This document shows positions 55,809-63,502 of a stretch of 64,000 nucleotides of DNA, piece by piece. The DNA is from an uncultured Bacteroidales bacterium (lineage in GTDB: Bacteria > Bacteroidota > Bacteroidia > Bacteroidales > Bacteroidaceae). Numbering within the stretch: the first letter of the stretch is position 1; the number at the start of each line of letters is the position of its first letter. A model generated the notes under the pieces. That model was not told where the DNA came from. It ran no database searches and saw only the letters and a list, made by a program, of their open reading frames with translations. The stretch lies in contig CADBXO010000019.1 in NCBI GenBank assembly GCA_902798685.1, positions 35,804 through 99,803 on the forward strand, read 5' to 3'. Position numbers and translations under genes: made by a program.

Positions 55809-55853
55809 CTCAAAAACGACGCAAAGGGGTCGTTTAATAATGCGTCATTTTGT

Positions 55854-55861
55854 TATATTTG
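55854..55861 (+). promoter_or_regulatory. -7 box of the GH10-PI-PLC-CotH promoter
   Basis: TATATTTG matches TAnnTTTG; leader of about 25-30 nt. Confidence 0.65.
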
Positions 55862-55892
55862 TCACCGATAACCCTATGATAATATCTCAATT

Positions 55893-57073
55893 ATGTGTAT
55901 GAAAAGATTGTCCGTCGTTTTAGTGCTGTTTATGATGTGCGCCATGGCTGCATCTGCCCAGAAGACGCTTAAGGGCGCTTATGCCGATGCATTCAAGATG
56001 GGATGCGCCGTGAATTCCAGTATAGTAAACGGCCGTGACAGCAGGTCAGCCCAGATCATCCTGCAGCAGTTCAATGCAGTAAGCCCCGAGAACGATATGA
56101 AGGCCGAGGTGCTTCACCCGTCACCTGACCGCTGGAATTTCCAGGCGGCCGACAGGTACGTGCAGTTTGCCAAGGACAACGGACTGTGGGCTCTCGGCCA
56201 CACTCTTGTATGGCACAACCAGACCCCCGATTTCTTTTTCAACCATGCCGACGGCACTCCCAAGAGCCACGATGAGATGGTTGAGACCATGCGCAGTTAC
56301 ATTGAGACCGTGGCCGGCCATTTTAGCGGAAAGATTGATGCCTGGGATGTGGTGAACGAGATAATAGACAATGACGGCTCATACCGCAAGACCTTGTGGA
56401 CCAACGCCTTTAACGGTGATGGCGATGAGGTGGTACGTCTGGCATTCAAGTTTGCCCACGAGTATGATCCCAAAGCCGAACTCTATTACAACGATTTCAA
56501 TGTATGGCGTCCCACCAAACGTGACGGTATAGCCCGCATGGTGCGTATGCTCCAGAAAGAGGGTATCCGCATCGATGGCATCGGCATACAGGCACATTGG
56601 GGACTCAATTTCCCCAAGAACGAGTATATAACCGCCGCGTTTGACACATTCGCAGCCCTGGGTGTAAAGGTTATGCCGCCGCGATTGACACATTCGCAGC
56701 CCTGGGTGTAAAGGTTATGATAACCGAGCTTGATGTCGATGTGCTGCCGCTCACCAAAGAGGGCCAGGTCATAGGCAAGTCCCTGCAGGACCCCATGTTC
56801 CAACTCGAGGAGTTTGAGACCTATCTGGACCCCTACAAGAACGGTCTGCCCGACGATGTCCAGGCACAGCTTACGGCCCGATATGCGGAGCTGTTCAACA
56901 TATTCTACAGCCGTCGCGACAAGATAGACCGCGTGACGATATGGGGCCTGCATGACGGCATGTCATGGAAGAACGGCTACCCCATACCCAATCGCACCAA
57001 CTATCCGCTGCTCTACAACCGCGACCGCACACCCAAACCTGCACTCCAGGCAGTGCTCAACATCCCAAAGTGA
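55893..57073 (+). pseudogene. GH10 endo-1,4-beta-xylanase gene interrupted by a 44-bp tandem duplication
   Basis: Secreted xylanase with a signal peptide (MKRLSVVLVLFMMCAMAASAQ from the second ATG at 55899). Conserved GH10 parts: NDMKAEVLHPSPDRWNFQAAD, LGHTLVWHNQTPDFFF and the acid/base WDVVNEIIDN. A 44-bp tandem duplication (56632-56675 and 56676-56719, one base differing) shifts the frame just before the nucleophile strand, so the first frame ends at 56711. The remaining frame carries ITELDVDVLP, with the catalytic nucleophile Glu, and the C-terminal WGLHDGMSW motif. Removing one copy gives 378 intact residues. As written the product has no nucleophile and should be inactive. Confidence 0.9.
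56632..56719 (+). repeat. 44-bp tandem duplication inside the xylanase gene
   Basis: Two adjacent 44-bp units that differ at one base (CCGCCGCGT versus CCGCCGCGA near the start). The unit length is not a multiple of three, so the duplication switches frame. Confidence 0.95.
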
Positions 57074-58005
57074 CGCAAAAATTATTCATCATTATCACAC
57101 TCTTGCTGGCACAAACTGTCAGCGCACAGAGTCTTTGTGAAAGTTGGATGGCCACCCTGTCCGATGCCACACCAGTCTGCAAACTCTCCATCCCTGGCAC
57201 CCACGATTCCGGAACATCGGGCGTAAGGTTTCCCATGCGCCACTATGCCCGAACCCAGACCCTGGATCTGCCCAGTCAGTGGGATGCCGGAATCCGTTTC
57301 TTTGACCTAAGACCCAGACTTGAAGACGGAACGCTCAGGATATATCACGGCCCGGCCGACTGCCATCTTGGATTCCAGGAGGCTTTGCTGATATTAAAAA
57401 GAAAACTTGAAGAACAACCTACAGAGTTCTGCATAGTAATGACCAACAGTGCGGGAGGCGGCCAGGAAGGGGTGGATATGACAATGGATGCAATATACGC
57501 TATCTTTCCTACCGATATGCTGGCATCGTTCAATGCTGATATGACTGTGGCCGATATGCGCGGGCGTGTACTATTTATACATAGGGACCACCCGACCGGT
57601 GGGAGGGACTATCCCGGCACCGTAGTGTATGGCTGGCCCGGAAACGCTTCGTCGCATCACGCCGGAATGGTCTCATCTGAAGGACAGAGTGCTGTCCTTT
57701 GTGCCCAGGATTATTTCACTGATGGGGGCAAAGGCGATTATCTGAACACCAAATGGGATAAGGTTACCGCTATGATAAGGGAGTTTGCATCGGCCCCGGA
57801 GGGAGTGTGGTGCATTAACCATCTTTCGGGTTATACGGGCTCAGGCATAAGTACCAATATCAAGCGCAATGCCAAGACCAACAATGTACGGCTGCTTGAG
57901 TATCTGGGTAACCATAAGAAGCCTATAGGTATAGTTCCCATGGATTTCCCGCAGCAGGAACTTATTGACGCCATCATATTTTTGAATACATTTGCAACAG
58001 AATAA
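57070..58005 (+). CDS. secreted phosphatidylinositol-specific phospholipase C-type phosphodiesterase
   Basis: A 311-residue exported protein. Start at the GTG at 57070, overlapping the xylanase stop as GTGA, which yields a proper signal peptide (VTQKLFIIITLLLAQTVSAQ). The PI-PLC X domain shows both catalytic histidines in context: LSIPGTHDSGTSG near residue 40 and RIYHGPADCHLGF near 95. Substrate-side elements include RFFDLRPRLEDG and the C-terminal GIVPMDFP. Bacterial enzymes of this type cleave phosphatidylinositol or related lipids outside the cell. The coupling to a xylanase gene is unusual. Confidence 0.88.
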   Translation: MTQKLFIIITLLLAQTVSAQSLCESWMATLSDATPVCKLSIPGTHDSGTSGVRFPMRHYARTQTLDLPSQWDAGIRFFDLRPRLEDGTLRIYHGPADCHLGFQEALLILKRKLEEQPTEFCIVMTNSAGGGQEGVDMTMDAIYAIFPTDMLASFNADMTVADMRGRVLFIHRDHPTGGRDYPGTVVYGWPGNASSHHAGMVSSEGQSAVLCAQDYFTDGGKGDYLNTKWDKVTAMIREFASAPEGVWCINHLSGYTGSGISTNIKRNAKTNNVRLLEYLGNHKKPIGIVPMDFPQQELIDAIIFLNTFATE

Positions 58006-58017
58006 CACCCCGGCATC

Positions 58018-59490
58018 ATGACATTTAAAGGACTCTCACTCATATTGTTCCTTACTTTTCCGGTATTGACTGCCCATGCTCAGGAGACTGATTTTGGCCG
58101 TCTTAAGGAGGGGCTGGATGCCAACTCGCTTCCGCTGGTCAATATCGTGACTGAGTCTGCTCTGGAGAATGACTCTTATGTGAGCGGGCAGATAGAGATA
58201 TGGGACTTTCAGAAGAGGACCGATCCCGCCCGGCGTGACGTCCAATTCAGATGTGAGGTCAAATACAGGGGTGCCAGCGCTATGGCATATGACAAGAAAT
58301 CACTTGCGGTCAAGCTGGTTGACAGCAGGGGCGATGACCTGGATGCCAACGTTCTGGGAATAAGGGAGGAGAACAGCTGGATACTTGATGCCATGGCCAT
58401 TGACAGGATCAGGATGAGGAACAGGCTCTGTTTCGACATCTGGAACAGCATGAGTCATACTCCCTATGATACCGGATTCGATAACCGTAACGGCACTGAC
58501 GGAGTGTTCGTGGAGCTTTTCCTGAACGGAGAGTATGAGGGGCTTTACTGTCTTTCAGACAAGGTGGACCGTAAACTGCTGGGACTTAAAAAGGCCGACA
58601 AGGGAACCAGCGGCAGGGTTTACATCAAAGGGCTTCTGTACAAATGCACCAAGTGGTCAGGCTCCAGCAGCTATCTGACCGGTTATGATACGGCCCCAGT
58701 CAACACCACGGAGTGGAATGCATGGGAGCTCCAGTATCCGTCTGACTATCCGTCGGATGTTACATGGCAGCCGTTGATGGACCTTATAGATTTCTGTTCT
58801 CAGGAGACCACGTTCGCGCAGTTCTGCGATGAATATCTGAACTGGTTTTATGTGGATAATCTGGTGGACTACCTTGTGTTTACATCGGCCCTTAATGTTG
58901 ATGACAATTTCTACAAGAATACATTCCTGTCAACAGTCGATATTACCAAAGGTCACCGCTATCTTATCACGCCGTGGGATATGGATATGTCGTTGGGAGG
59001 CAATTATGACGGAGACTACAATGATGTTACGGCCATCCTGAACAGGTATGACTGGAGGGCTCCGTACGACCGGCTGCACTTGAATAATGTGGACGGTTTC
59101 CGCAAAGCTGTCAAGGACCGCTGGGCGGAACTCTCCCCGACACTGTTGAGTCCCGACAGCGTTTTTGCACGTCTGGATGCTTATGCCTCAGAGTTTGAGA
59201 AATCGGGGGCATGGCAGAGGGAGTATGACCGTTGGAACGGCAATCCGGTTCCGCTCAAGGAGTCTTTGAGCCAGGAGATTGATTATGTAAAAAGATGGTA
59301 CGCCGATAACTACAACAGCATCTGCCGCGAATGGGGCGGGGCGTCGTATACATCGGCCCCCGGATATTATGATCCCAATCCGGAAAGGGCGATTTACCTG
59401 CCGGACGGCCGCAGGGTTAATTCGTCACGTGACGCAGCCCCGGGCAAGGGACTCTACATTATAGACGGTAAGAAGATTTATAACCGATAA
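58018..59490 (+). CDS. secreted CotH-kinase family protein
   Basis: A 490-residue exported protein with a signal peptide ending near TAHAQ. The CotH core is visible: CEVKYRGASAMAYDKKSLAVKL, SWILDAMAIDRIRMRNRLCFDIWN, VELFLNGEYEGLYCLSDKVDRKLLGL, and the active-site region YLITPWDMDMSLGG. CotH in spores is a protein kinase; Bacteroidota secreted members are abundant and unassigned. The last 35 residues (IYLPDGRRVNSSRDAAPGKG, LYIIDGKKIYNR) look like a short C-terminal beta motif found on secreted Bacteroidales proteins. Confidence 0.86.
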   Translation: MTFKGLSLILFLTFPVLTAHAQETDFGRLKEGLDANSLPLVNIVTESALENDSYVSGQIEIWDFQKRTDPARRDVQFRCEVKYRGASAMAYDKKSLAVKLVDSRGDDLDANVLGIREENSWILDAMAIDRIRMRNRLCFDIWNSMSHTPYDTGFDNRNGTDGVFVELFLNGEYEGLYCLSDKVDRKLLGLKKADKGTSGRVYIKGLLYKCTKWSGSSSYLTGYDTAPVNTTEWNAWELQYPSDYPSDVTWQPLMDLIDFCSQETTFAQFCDEYLNWFYVDNLVDYLVFTSALNVDDNFYKNTFLSTVDITKGHRYLITPWDMDMSLGGNYDGDYNDVTAILNRYDWRAPYDRLHLNNVDGFRKAVKDRWAELSPTLLSPDSVFARLDAYASEFEKSGAWQREYDRWNGNPVPLKESLSQEIDYVKRWYADNYNSICREWGGASYTSAPGYYDPNPERAIYLPDGRRVNSSRDAAPGKGLYIIDGKKIYNR

Positions 59491-59498
59491 CCAAGAAT

Positions 59499-59912
59499 AT
59501 GACACTTAAAGATTTTCTCAATGAGGGCGACAAGTTCGCCAAGTACATCGGCATTGAACTGACCGATGTAAAACCGGGCTCAGCCAAGGCTACCATGACA
59601 GTTACTGAGCACCATATGAATGCCGGAAACATCTGCCAGGGCGGAGCACTGTTCACTCTTGCCGACCTGGTATTTGCAGCACTTGTAAATCAGGGAGATA
59701 ACATGGCTTTTGCCATCAATTCCACCATATATTATCATGTATCGGCCAAACTGGGCGACGTGCTTACCGCCGAGGGCCATTTTACCAGCTGGCATCCCAA
59801 AATTCCTGCAGCCCAGGTACAGGTTACTGATCAGAACGGCACCATAATTGCCACCTTCCACGCTCAGGGATACACCAAAAAGATGCCTGCACCGTTCTCT
59901 GGACTGGAATGA
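59499..59912 (+). CDS. PaaI-type hotdog thioesterase
   Basis: A 137-residue hotdog-fold acyl-CoA thioesterase of the PaaI group. Seen: KYIGIELTDVKPGSAKATMTV, HHMNAGNICQGGALFTLADLVFAAL with the helix-start Gly-Gly and catalytic Asp region, and GDVLTAEGHF. It starts 8 bp after CotH but is cytoplasmic and functionally unrelated to the secreted proteins. Confidence 0.9.
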   Translation: MTLKDFLNEGDKFAKYIGIELTDVKPGSAKATMTVTEHHMNAGNICQGGALFTLADLVFAALVNQGDNMAFAINSTIYYHVSAKLGDVLTAEGHFTSWHPKIPAAQVQVTDQNGTIIATFHAQGYTKKMPAPFSGLE

Positions 59913-59955
59913 AAAAATTCTTTCCAATTTTAACACATATTTAAATTTGTTTTCA

Positions 59956-59963
59956 TATCTTTG
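59956..59963 (+). promoter_or_regulatory. -7 box of a small orphan transcription unit
   Basis: TATCTTTG matches TAnnTTTG exactly and lies 43 bp after the thioesterase stop. With the terminator at 60177-60222 it defines a transcript of about 250 nt. Confidence 0.7.
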
Positions 59964-60024
59964 TCTTACAAGCATCGCCTATAGTGCTGAAAAGGACAAT
60001 AAAACGTGAAAACAATATTTATAT

Positions 60025-60165
60025 ATGAAGGACTGGAAAAATACTACCGCTTCCAATGCTAAGGAAGTAAGAGAAGACACAACTGAAACATCAAAGTGGA
60101 CGGGAGGGTTCCCGAGTCTGAACTTGAGTTCGCTTTCTCCGCTATCGGCTCCGTTAGGAGAGTAG
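60025..60165 (+). CDS. possible 46-residue small protein
   Basis: ATG to TAG within the small transcript. The N-terminal half is charged and hydrophilic (MKDWKNTT.., EVREDTTETSKW); a Gly-Gly at residues 27-28 is followed by an 18-residue Ser/Leu/Pro-rich tail (FPSLNLSSLSPLSAPLGE). There is no signal peptide or membrane segment and no known family. The Gly-Gly followed by a short hydrophobic tail recalls leader-cleaved peptides, but no processing or export gene lies nearby. Could be chance coding within an RNA. Confidence 0.3.
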   Translation: MKDWKNTTASNAKEVREDTTETSKWTGGFPSLNLSSLSPLSAPLGE

Positions 60166-60176
60166 TTGTTTTAAAC

Positions 60177-60222
60177 AATTTGGTTATCTTCGCACTCAGC
60201 AAGATAACCAAATTTGTTTTTT
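60177..60222 (+). terminator. terminator of the small transcript, overlapping the DUF2271 promoter
   Basis: A perfect 14-bp stem (AATTTGGTTATCTT / AAGATAACCAAATT) with a 10-base loop, then TGTTTTTT. The left arm and loop contain TATCTTCG (60185-60192), a likely -7 box for the next gene. Confidence 0.85.
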
Positions 60223-60224
60223 AT

Positions 60225-60794
60225 ATGAAGATCAGAATCATTCTCTTGGCAGTTCTCTCTGTCATCATTGCCATGCCTGCATCGGCCCAGCGTTCCAAGA
60301 AAGCCAGTGCAGTGGAACTCTCATTCAACTATCAGAAACAGTCCGGAGCCGGCTCCAACCAGTGGGCAGTCTGGATTGAAAACTCGGAGGGAAAGGTTGT
60401 CCGCACCCTTACCGTAACATCATTTACCTCAAAGGGCCGAGGCGGTCGTCGCGGCTACACCTTCCGTCCCACCTGCACACCCACATGGGTAAAGAACGCT
60501 AAGGCTGAGGAGATGACCGATGAACAGATCGATGCCGTAACAGGAGCCACACCCAAAGAGAGCGGTATCCAGACATACACCTGGGATTTCAAGGATGCCG
60601 ACGGCAAGGAAGTACCCGCCGGAGATTACAAGATCTGCTTTGAAGCCACACTCTACTTCAACAGCATTCTCCTCTACACCGGCACCTTCTCAACCAATGA
60701 CAAAGCCGGAGACATTGCGCTCACATCCACTCTGACCGAGGAGGATGAGGCTCACAAGAACATGGTTACTGAGGTCAAGGCAGCTTTGAAGTAA
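60225..60794 (+). CDS. DUF2271 periplasmic protein
   Basis: A 189-residue exported protein with signal MKIRIILLAVLSVIIAMPASAQ. The DUF2271 domain is visible: NQWAVWIENSEGKVVRTLTVTSF, RRGYTFRPTCTPTWVKNA, and YTWDFKDADGKEVPAGDYKICFE. In other bacteria such proteins accompany FMN-binding or thiamine (ApbE-type) flavoproteins; none is adjacent here. The contained VTGATPKESG resembles the flavinylation motif of FMN-binding proteins only loosely. The ATG at 60225 gives the signal peptide. Confidence 0.85.
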   Translation: MKIRIILLAVLSVIIAMPASAQRSKKASAVELSFNYQKQSGAGSNQWAVWIENSEGKVVRTLTVTSFTSKGRGGRRGYTFRPTCTPTWVKNAKAEEMTDEQIDAVTGATPKESGIQTYTWDFKDADGKEVPAGDYKICFEATLYFNSILLYTGTFSTNDKAGDIALTSTLTEEDEAHKNMVTEVKAALK

Positions 60795-60798
60795 TAAA

Positions 60799-63072
60799 TC
60801 AGAAAGTCTTTGATTCTTTTAGTGCGGCGGCCGACGAACAGTCAGTCGCCGTTACTGTTACCTTGCCGCTGGCTGATGTGCGGCGGATGTAGGCAATCAT
60901 GCGTCCCTGATATGTGTTGAAGACCGGGCTCTTATGGCTGGTTTCATGTGCCAGGACATCGGCATTGTCAACGGCTATAAGTTCAGCACCTTCAACTTTC
61001 AGTTCTATGCTGCAGTCGTTGTTTGGGCAGACATTGCCTTGAGCGTCTGTAATCTGTATTGAGACTATCTCAACATCATCAAAGCCTGTTCCGGCGCGGC
61101 CTCCTGCCTTTTCAATGTTGATGCGGGCAGGCTCATCGGCCGTTACGGATGTGTATCGGGCAGTCTCCTTACTGTCGTTATATCCTACGGCCTCAATCTT
61201 ACCGGAGTTGAAGTTTATGTTGAACAGGGCGGGGCGGGCGTTGTCGGGCATGGTCTTGCGACCCTGCGATTCGCCGTTTACAAAAAGCTCCACCTCCTGG
61301 CAGTTTGAATAGACCTCTATGACGGCCTGGTCATAGGTGTCCAGGTCAGCCGGAGTCCAGTCTGAGATGAGCGAACCTGCGCCGTTGTTGTCGGTGTGGC
61401 GGGCAAACGCTACCATAGGTTCATTCATCCACCAGCTGGCACGCTGAAGTCCTGCGGGTTTTACTCCACCCGTTACATCCAGCAGAGATGTGCTCCACAT
61501 AACCTGCGGCCAGGCAGCCTCGCCAAGATAATCTATGCCGGCCCAGAGGAACTGTCCGCATAGTGACGGGTCATCACGCAGCATCAGCCACGACTGCACG
61601 TCATGTGTGTTTTCAGTGCCGATGATAGCCTTCTCGGGGTGGGCCTCATGATAGGCCTTGAGCTCATCGACGCGGTAGTTCTGGCCAACCACATCCATCA
61701 TCTCGGCAAATCCGTTGCGGTATACCCCTGATGAGTTGGGGCGGAACAGTGCCATCGTTACCGGACGGGTGGGGTCAATGGAGTGTACCAGATCCTGCTG
61801 TCTGCGGTATTTCTCAAAGCCCTGCTCGTTGTTAAGGTTGTCACGTATCTCATTGCCTACGCTGTAGATCACCACGCACGGGTGATTGCGGGCCTGCTCA
61901 ACCATTGCGCGGGTATCGGCCTCCCACCATTCATCAAAGAATAGATTGTAACCCTTCTCGGCGTGGTTCTTGGGCGAGTTCCAGGTGTCGAATGATTCGG
62001 TCATGAACAGGAATCCCATGCGGTCGCACAGCTCCATGAATGCCGGATCGGCCGGATTGTGGGCCATCCTTATTGCGTTCACGCCAAGTTTGCGTAACTG
62101 TTGGAGCCGATATTCCCAAACAGATAGGGGAACTGCCGTGCCAAGCGCCCCGGCATCGGAATGGAGGCAGACTCCGTACATCTTCAGGTTCTGTCCGTTC
62201 AGGAAGAATCCCTTCTGATTGTCAAAGCGGATGGTGCGCAGTCCGGCGGTCACGGTCTCTGCATCCAACTGCCTGCGACCTTCCATCACCTCAACGTCTA
62301 CAGTGTATAAATATGGATTGTCCGGTGACCAGAGCTGGGGATCGTTAACTTGAATTGTTCCCGTGAGTTCCGCCTGCTCTCCGGCTCCGATTAGGATATC
62401 TGAACCGGTGCCTTTTGCCACGACCTTTCCTCTGGCATCCTTCAGGTTGTACTGGAGCTTTATGCTGCGCGCTTTATCTGATGTATTGGATACGGCCGCC
62501 TTTATGTTGACCTTGCCGTCCTGGTATGAAATGAAAACGCCATGGGACGGAATGTGACATGCATTCTTTTTTACCAGCCGTACATGGCGGTTTATGCCGC
62601 TGCCTGTGTACCAGCGTGATGCCGGCTGAACGGAGTTGTCCACCTTAACTGCAACAACTGCATCCTTACCGGGAGTAACAAGACCGGTGATATCATATGT
62701 AAATCCCACATATCCGTTAGGACGATAGCCGGCCAGCTTGCCGTCCACATAAACGCTGCTGCAGGCCATCACACCGTCAAACTCCAGCTGCAACCGTTCA
62801 TCGGCCCCGATATCGGCCCTTATTGTCTTGCGGTACCATCCTGTGCCCGCAGGCAGATACGCGCCGCCCTGACCGGTAGGATTGCTGCGGTCAAACTCCC
62901 CCTCAATGCTCCAGTCGTGAGGCACATCCACTTTGCGCCATCCCTCAACCCCTGCCAGTTCATCAATAGCAGCCTCACTCAGCACAAACTCCCAGTTTTT
63001 GTCAATGCTGCGGTTTTCACGAGCCATCAAACCAACCGGAAGTAACATCAAGAAAAGCAGTACCTTCTTCAT
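60799..63072 (-). CDS. GH2 beta-galactosidase-type glycoside hydrolase
   Basis: A 757-residue exported glycosidase with signal MKKVLLFLMLLPVGLMA. Domains: an N-terminal jelly-roll (NWEFVLSEAAIDE, VDVPHDWSIEGEF, GWYRKTI), an Ig-like domain, a TIM barrel with GVCLHSDAGALGTAVPLSVWEYRLQ, the acid/base YSVGNEIRDN near residue 405 and the nucleophile IIGTENTHDVQSW near 480, then C-terminal beta domains (DUF4982-like and Ig-like). It probably acts in the periplasm on beta-galactosides from plant or host glycans. The ATG at 63072 gives the signal peptide. Confidence 0.93.
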   Translation of the reverse strand: MKKVLLFLMLLPVGLMARENRSIDKNWEFVLSEAAIDELAGVEGWRKVDVPHDWSIEGEFDRSNPTGQGGAYLPAGTGWYRKTIRADIGADERLQLEFDGVMACSSVYVDGKLAGYRPNGYVGFTYDITGLVTPGKDAVVAVKVDNSVQPASRWYTGSGINRHVRLVKKNACHIPSHGVFISYQDGKVNIKAAVSNTSDKARSIKLQYNLKDARGKVVAKGTGSDILIGAGEQAELTGTIQVNDPQLWSPDNPYLYTVDVEVMEGRRQLDAETVTAGLRTIRFDNQKGFFLNGQNLKMYGVCLHSDAGALGTAVPLSVWEYRLQQLRKLGVNAIRMAHNPADPAFMELCDRMGFLFMTESFDTWNSPKNHAEKGYNLFFDEWWEADTRAMVEQARNHPCVVIYSVGNEIRDNLNNEQGFEKYRRQQDLVHSIDPTRPVTMALFRPNSSGVYRNGFAEMMDVVGQNYRVDELKAYHEAHPEKAIIGTENTHDVQSWLMLRDDPSLCGQFLWAGIDYLGEAAWPQVMWSTSLLDVTGGVKPAGLQRASWWMNEPMVAFARHTDNNGAGSLISDWTPADLDTYDQAVIEVYSNCQEVELFVNGESQGRKTMPDNARPALFNINFNSGKIEAVGYNDSKETARYTSVTADEPARINIEKAGGRAGTGFDDVEIVSIQITDAQGNVCPNNDCSIELKVEGAELIAVDNADVLAHETSHKSPVFNTYQGRMIAYIRRTSASGKVTVTATDCSSAAALKESKTF

Positions 63073-63092
63073 AATCCCAATTTGTAGTCCCA

Positions 63093-63100
63093 CAAAAATA
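63093..63100 (-). promoter_or_regulatory. -7 box of the GH2 gene
   Basis: Minus-strand TATTTTTG matches TAnnTTTG; 20 bp before the ATG. A repeat arm at 63111-63122 occupies the spacer toward -33. Confidence 0.65.
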
Positions 63101-63110
63101 ATAAAAAGTG

Positions 63111-63243
63111 GCCATACTTGCAGAGAATGTGGGTTGTGGGGGCTGTGGTGACAGGTATGGCTGGGAAAACGGGCTTTTTGGGCCTTTTTGATGCCATACT
63201 TGCAGAGTTACTTGGTTTTAGGGAGGTTTTTTGCAAGTATGGC
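63111..63243. repeat. GCCATACTTGCA repeat element upstream of the GH2 gene
   Basis: GCCATACTTGCA occurs at 63111-63122 and 63193-63204, and its reverse complement TGCAAGTATGGC at 63232-63243. A degenerate fourth copy (GGTATGGC) lies at 63154-63161. The last two exact copies form an inverted-repeat pair 51 bp long. Between copies the sequence is G/T-rich with no gene. Confidence 0.8.
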
Positions 63244-63316
63244 AGTACGCAATGCGTAAGCGACCGGAAAAACAAAAAAATCAACAGAATTTTATCGCTA
63301 TTTCATTGAAAAAGTG

Positions 63317-63324
63317 TAATTTTG
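63317..63324 (+). promoter_or_regulatory. -7 box of the rplM-rpsI promoter
   Basis: TAATTTTG matches TAnnTTTG, about 180 bp before the rplM ATG. Confidence 0.72.
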
Positions 63325-63330
63325 CGAGCC

Positions 63331-63502
63331 GATTATTATCAACCCTTGCATAAAGGGTTAGTTATTAACGTGTTAAACCCCCGAGTACGGGTTCTGCGGG
63401 ATAGCGTAACCGCTGAAAACAAGCGTTAGGGAGTTTCCGTTTCGTCGGGATGACGGGAGGTTGCGTAGAATGAATTGTTTAATTATTGATTTAAAGTTTA
63501 GA
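63331..63502 (+). promoter_or_regulatory. structured 5' leader of rplM (candidate r-protein autoregulatory leader)
   Basis: A leader of about 170 nt with several hairpins: AACCCTT-GCATA-AAGGGTT (63341-63359), AACCC-CCGAGTAC-GGGTT (63376-63393), GCGG..CCGC (63396-63413) and CGTC-GGGAT-GACG (63443-63455). The CGCT at 63411-63414 can pair instead with AGCG at 63422-63425, so two folds exclude each other. Leaders of this length before ribosomal protein genes commonly bind the encoded protein; that it does so here is inference. Confidence 0.6.

Larger units (their letters stand above)
59970..60222 (+). ncRNA. candidate small RNA or small-protein transcript
   Basis: An otherwise gene-free stretch with its own -7 box and terminator. 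Near the 3' end are consecutive hairpins: CGGGA-GGGT-TCCCG (60101-60114), GAAC-TTGA-GTTC (60120-60131) and a TCTCC..GGAGA pair (60136-60161), before the terminator. It also contains a 46-codon open frame (60025-60165). Leu/Ser codons there (TTG, CTA, TTA, TCG) are unlike those of neighbouring genes, which favours an RNA. Not recognised as 6S, tmRNA, SRP RNA or RNase P. Confidence 0.45.

Noticed and set aside
56717-57073. Xylanase C-terminal part as a separate gene
   Set aside because: It begins in the duplicated segment and continues the GH10 barrel exactly; it is the second half of one interrupted gene.
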